NCBI RefSeq assembly: GCF_021404305.1
Contig: NZ_JABFTX010000002.1
Location: 372,001 to 436,000, forward strand
Reading direction: 5' to 3'
Length of the DNA: 64,000 nt
Source of the DNA: Billgrantia ethanolica
Lineage (GTDB): Bacteria; Pseudomonadota; Gammaproteobacteria; Pseudomonadales; Halomonadaceae
The notes under the pieces are model-generated. The model was not told where the DNA came from. It did no database searches and was given only the letters and a program-made list of their open reading frames with translations. Position numbers and translations under genes: made by a program. Shown one piece after another: positions 62,355 to 64,000 of this stretch; the stretch's first letter is position 1; the number at the start of each line of letters is the position of its first letter.

Positions 62355-63685
62355 ACGCACGCTTCTCTCTATCAGGTGGCTGTTCAGCAGGTGGCAGTCT
62401 CGTCAAGGGCGGCAGGCTGGGTGCCGCGGCGGTGGCCGGGCTGTTGGCCGCCGGTTCGCTGAGCGCCCAGGCCCAGACCGAGCTGACCATGTACTACCCG
62501 GTGGCCGTGGGCGGTGCCCTGACCGACGTGATCGACGGTCTGGTGGCCGAGTTCGAGAACGAGCATCCGGATATTTCGGTGAATGCCATCTACGCCGGCA
62601 ACTACGACGACACCCGAGTACGGGCAATGTCGGCCATCGAGGCAGGCAATGCGCCGCAGCTCTCGGTACTGTTCTCCATCGACCTGTTCGACCTGCTGGA
62701 GCAGGACGCCATCGTCTCCTTCGACTCGGTGATCGAAACCGACGAGGAGCGCGAATGGCTCGACGGCTTCTACCCCGGTCTGATGGAGAACGGCCAGATC
62801 GACGGTGAGACCTATGGCATTCCCTTCCAGCGCTCCACCATCGTGCTCTACTGGAACAAGGACGCCTTCGAGGCCGCCGGGCTCGACCCCGAGACGCCGC
62901 CCGAGAACTGGGAGGAGATGGCGGAGATGGCCGCCGCGGTGCGCGAGGCCAGCAACGGCCAGCAGTGGGGCGTGATGGTGCCGTCCACCGGCTATCCCTA
63001 CTGGATGTTCCAGGCCTTCGCCTTCCAGAACGGTCACCGGCTGATGAACGAAGAGGGCACCGAGGTCTACTTCGACGACCCCGCCGCCATCGAGGCGCTG
63101 GAGTACTGGGTCTCCCTCTCCCAGGAGCATCAGGCCATGCCCGACGGCACCATCGAGTGGGGCACGCTGCGTCAGAACTTCATCGAGCAGGCCACGGCCA
63201 TGATGTGGCACACCACCGGCAACCTCACCGCGGTGCGTAACGAGGCCGGCTTCGACTTCGGCGTGGCGATGTTGCCCATGAACACCCAGCGTGGCAGCCC
63301 CACCGGAGGCGGCAACTTCTACCTGTTCAAGGACAGCACCGAGGAGGAGCAGCGCGCGGCGATGACCTTCATTCGCTGGATGACCGACCCCGAGCGCGCC
63401 GCGGCCTGGTCGATCGAGACCGGCTACATGGGCGTGAGTCCGGCCTCCTACGAGACCGAGGCGCTGCGCAACTACGTCGAGGAGTTCGCGCCGGCGGCGG
63501 TGGCCCGCGACCAGCTCGAGCACGCCACCGCGGAGCTGGCCACCTACCAGGGCGGACGGGTGCGCCGGGCGCTGGACAACGCCGTGCAGGCGGCATTGAC
63601 CGGCCAGATGTCGCCGGAGGAGGCGCTCAAGCAGGCCCAGGCGGAGGCGGACGCGGCGTTGCGCCGCTACGCGCGCTCTCGCTGA
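62351..63685 (+). CDS. ugpB: ABC substrate-binding protein, UgpB type
   Basis: A 444-residue periplasmic binding protein. The signal peptide is at about residues 1-42, ending AQAQ before TELTMYYPVAVGGALT. The mature start and the FQRSTIVLYWNKDAFEAAGLDP block match glycerol-3-phosphate-binding UgpB. It is coupled to the ATPase gene by ATGA overlap. The order ATPase-binding protein-permease differs from E. coli ugpBAECQ. An 8-bp hairpin lies about 110 bases downstream, before the permease. Confidence 0.88.
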   Translation: MNARFSLSGGCSAGGSLVKGGRLGAAAVAGLLAAGSLSAQAQTELTMYYPVAVGGALTDVIDGLVAEFENEHPDISVNAIYAGNYDDTRVRAMSAIEAGNAPQLSVLFSIDLFDLLEQDAIVSFDSVIETDEEREWLDGFYPGLMENGQIDGETYGIPFQRSTIVLYWNKDAFEAAGLDPETPPENWEEMAEMAAAVREASNGQQWGVMVPSTGYPYWMFQAFAFQNGHRLMNEEGTEVYFDDPAAIEALEYWVSLSQEHQAMPDGTIEWGTLRQNFIEQATAMMWHTTGNLTAVRNEAGFDFGVAMLPMNTQRGSPTGGGNFYLFKDSTEEEQRAAMTFIRWMTDPERAAAWSIETGYMGVSPASYETEALRNYVEEFAPAAVARDQLEHATAELATYQGGRVRRALDNAVQAALTGQMSPEEALKQAQAEADAALRRYARSR

Positions 63686-63941
63686 GGCTTCGAAGGGCAT
63701 AACGTCGAAAAATCGAACCGACACAGATAGGGCGCTGGGGGCAAGGTCGAAGAGGAGGTCATTTGCTGGGGGTGAGGAGCATTGCTCCGAACGGGCTGGC
63801 CATGGATGGCCAGCACCGGCCCTGCAAGCGGAGAAGGATGCGAGAGCGCCGCAGGGCAAATGTAGCGTTCAGGGAAGGATGCACAGCGTCTCCTCCTAGG
63901 CTTTGCCGCCGGTGCCGCCATGGCGCAGGAGGCCAACCCGA
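63686..63941 (+). terminator. Intergenic region with hairpin after ugpB
   Basis: These 256 bases hold one clear structure: GCTGGCCA and TGGCCAGC (63795-63802 and 63807-63814) around TGGA, with no T run. Like the hairpins after other binding-protein genes in this window, it may separate the high expression of ugpB from the permease. AGGAGG at 63927-63932 serves the next gene. I see no coding frame. Confidence 0.5.
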
Positions 63942-64000
63942 GTGATACGAAACGCCGACCGTCGTATGCAGATCTACGGTGCGCTGTTGCTGCTGCCGGC
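63942..64000 (+). CDS. ugpA: ABC permease, UgpA type (partial start)
   Basis: Only the first 19 or so codons are present. GTG 63942 lies nine bases after AGGAGG, and the frame reads VIRNADRRMQIYGALLLLP, a short basic N-terminus entering a first membrane helix, as in UgpA-type permeases. ATG 63966 is an alternative start without a good ribosome binding site. Context and the hydrophobic start support the call; the family cannot be proved from this fragment. Confidence 0.55.
   Translation, partial: MIRNADRRMQIYGALLLLP

Overview
The window is 64 kb of GC-rich chromosomal DNA from a gammaproteobacterium that looks like a Halomonas or close relative. The signs are many TRAP transporters, very acidic exported proteins, AAGGAGG-type ribosome binding sites, purE-purK next to a TAXI TRAP system, and short dispersed intergenic repeats of a style I recall from Halomonas. 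I saw no rRNA, tRNA, CRISPR array, transposase or prophage gene. The genus is an inference from gene content only.

Layout. 1-5.8 kb: the tail of an unknown gene, a 7TMR-DISM diguanylate cyclase, an AhpD-like peroxidase, ilvD and a small HTH protein. 6.1-11.5 kb: a TAXI TRAP operon (binding protein, DUF1850, fused permease), then purE-purK. 11.7-18.6 kb: a Tat-exported PhoX protein, a two-gene membrane electron-transfer module (ferric-reductase-like protein plus a cytochrome b5/FMN-binding protein) preceded by an 11-G tract, and a PAS-GGDEF-EAL protein. 18.6-28.8 kb: traX, then a LysR gene followed by a TRAP transporter, a glutamine-synthetase-like ligase, an aldehyde dehydrogenase, an iron alcohol dehydrogenase and a class I amidotransferase. 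This fits a gamma-glutamyl route for an amine or amino alcohol. 28.8-33.6 kb: a DadA-like oxidase, a Cd/Zn/Pb export ATPase with its divergent CadR regulator and operator, and a C39-like protein.

33.6-40.3 kb, minus strand: a basic-amino-acid ABC transporter with two paralogous binding proteins and an isoaspartyl-dipeptidase homologue lacking two expected metal ligands, then astE. 40.5-47 kb: a methyltransferase, wrbA, an acidic PRC-barrel protein, a TtuC/DmlA dehydrogenase paired with a fluoroacetate-dehalogenase homologue, a divergent LysR gene and a TVP38-type membrane protein. 47-58.5 kb: a tetronate (L-threonate and D-erythronate) catabolic locus with a LacI regulator, twin palindromic operators, LtnD, OtnK, OtnC, OtnI, DenD, a TRAP transporter, an aldehyde dehydrogenase and a second hydroxyacid dehydrogenase. 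58.5-64 kb: an MtfA-type peptidase, a GNAT-nitrilase fusion, and the start of a glycerol-3-phosphate-type ABC transporter whose permease runs off the window.

Overall this is a nutrient-scavenging region in which each catabolic block carries its own uptake system and regulator. The most promising places to look for new biology are the flavin/b5 electron-transfer pair with its G tract, the gamma-glutamyl amine cluster with a T-N11-A operator, and the altered IadA inside an arginine-type ABC operon.
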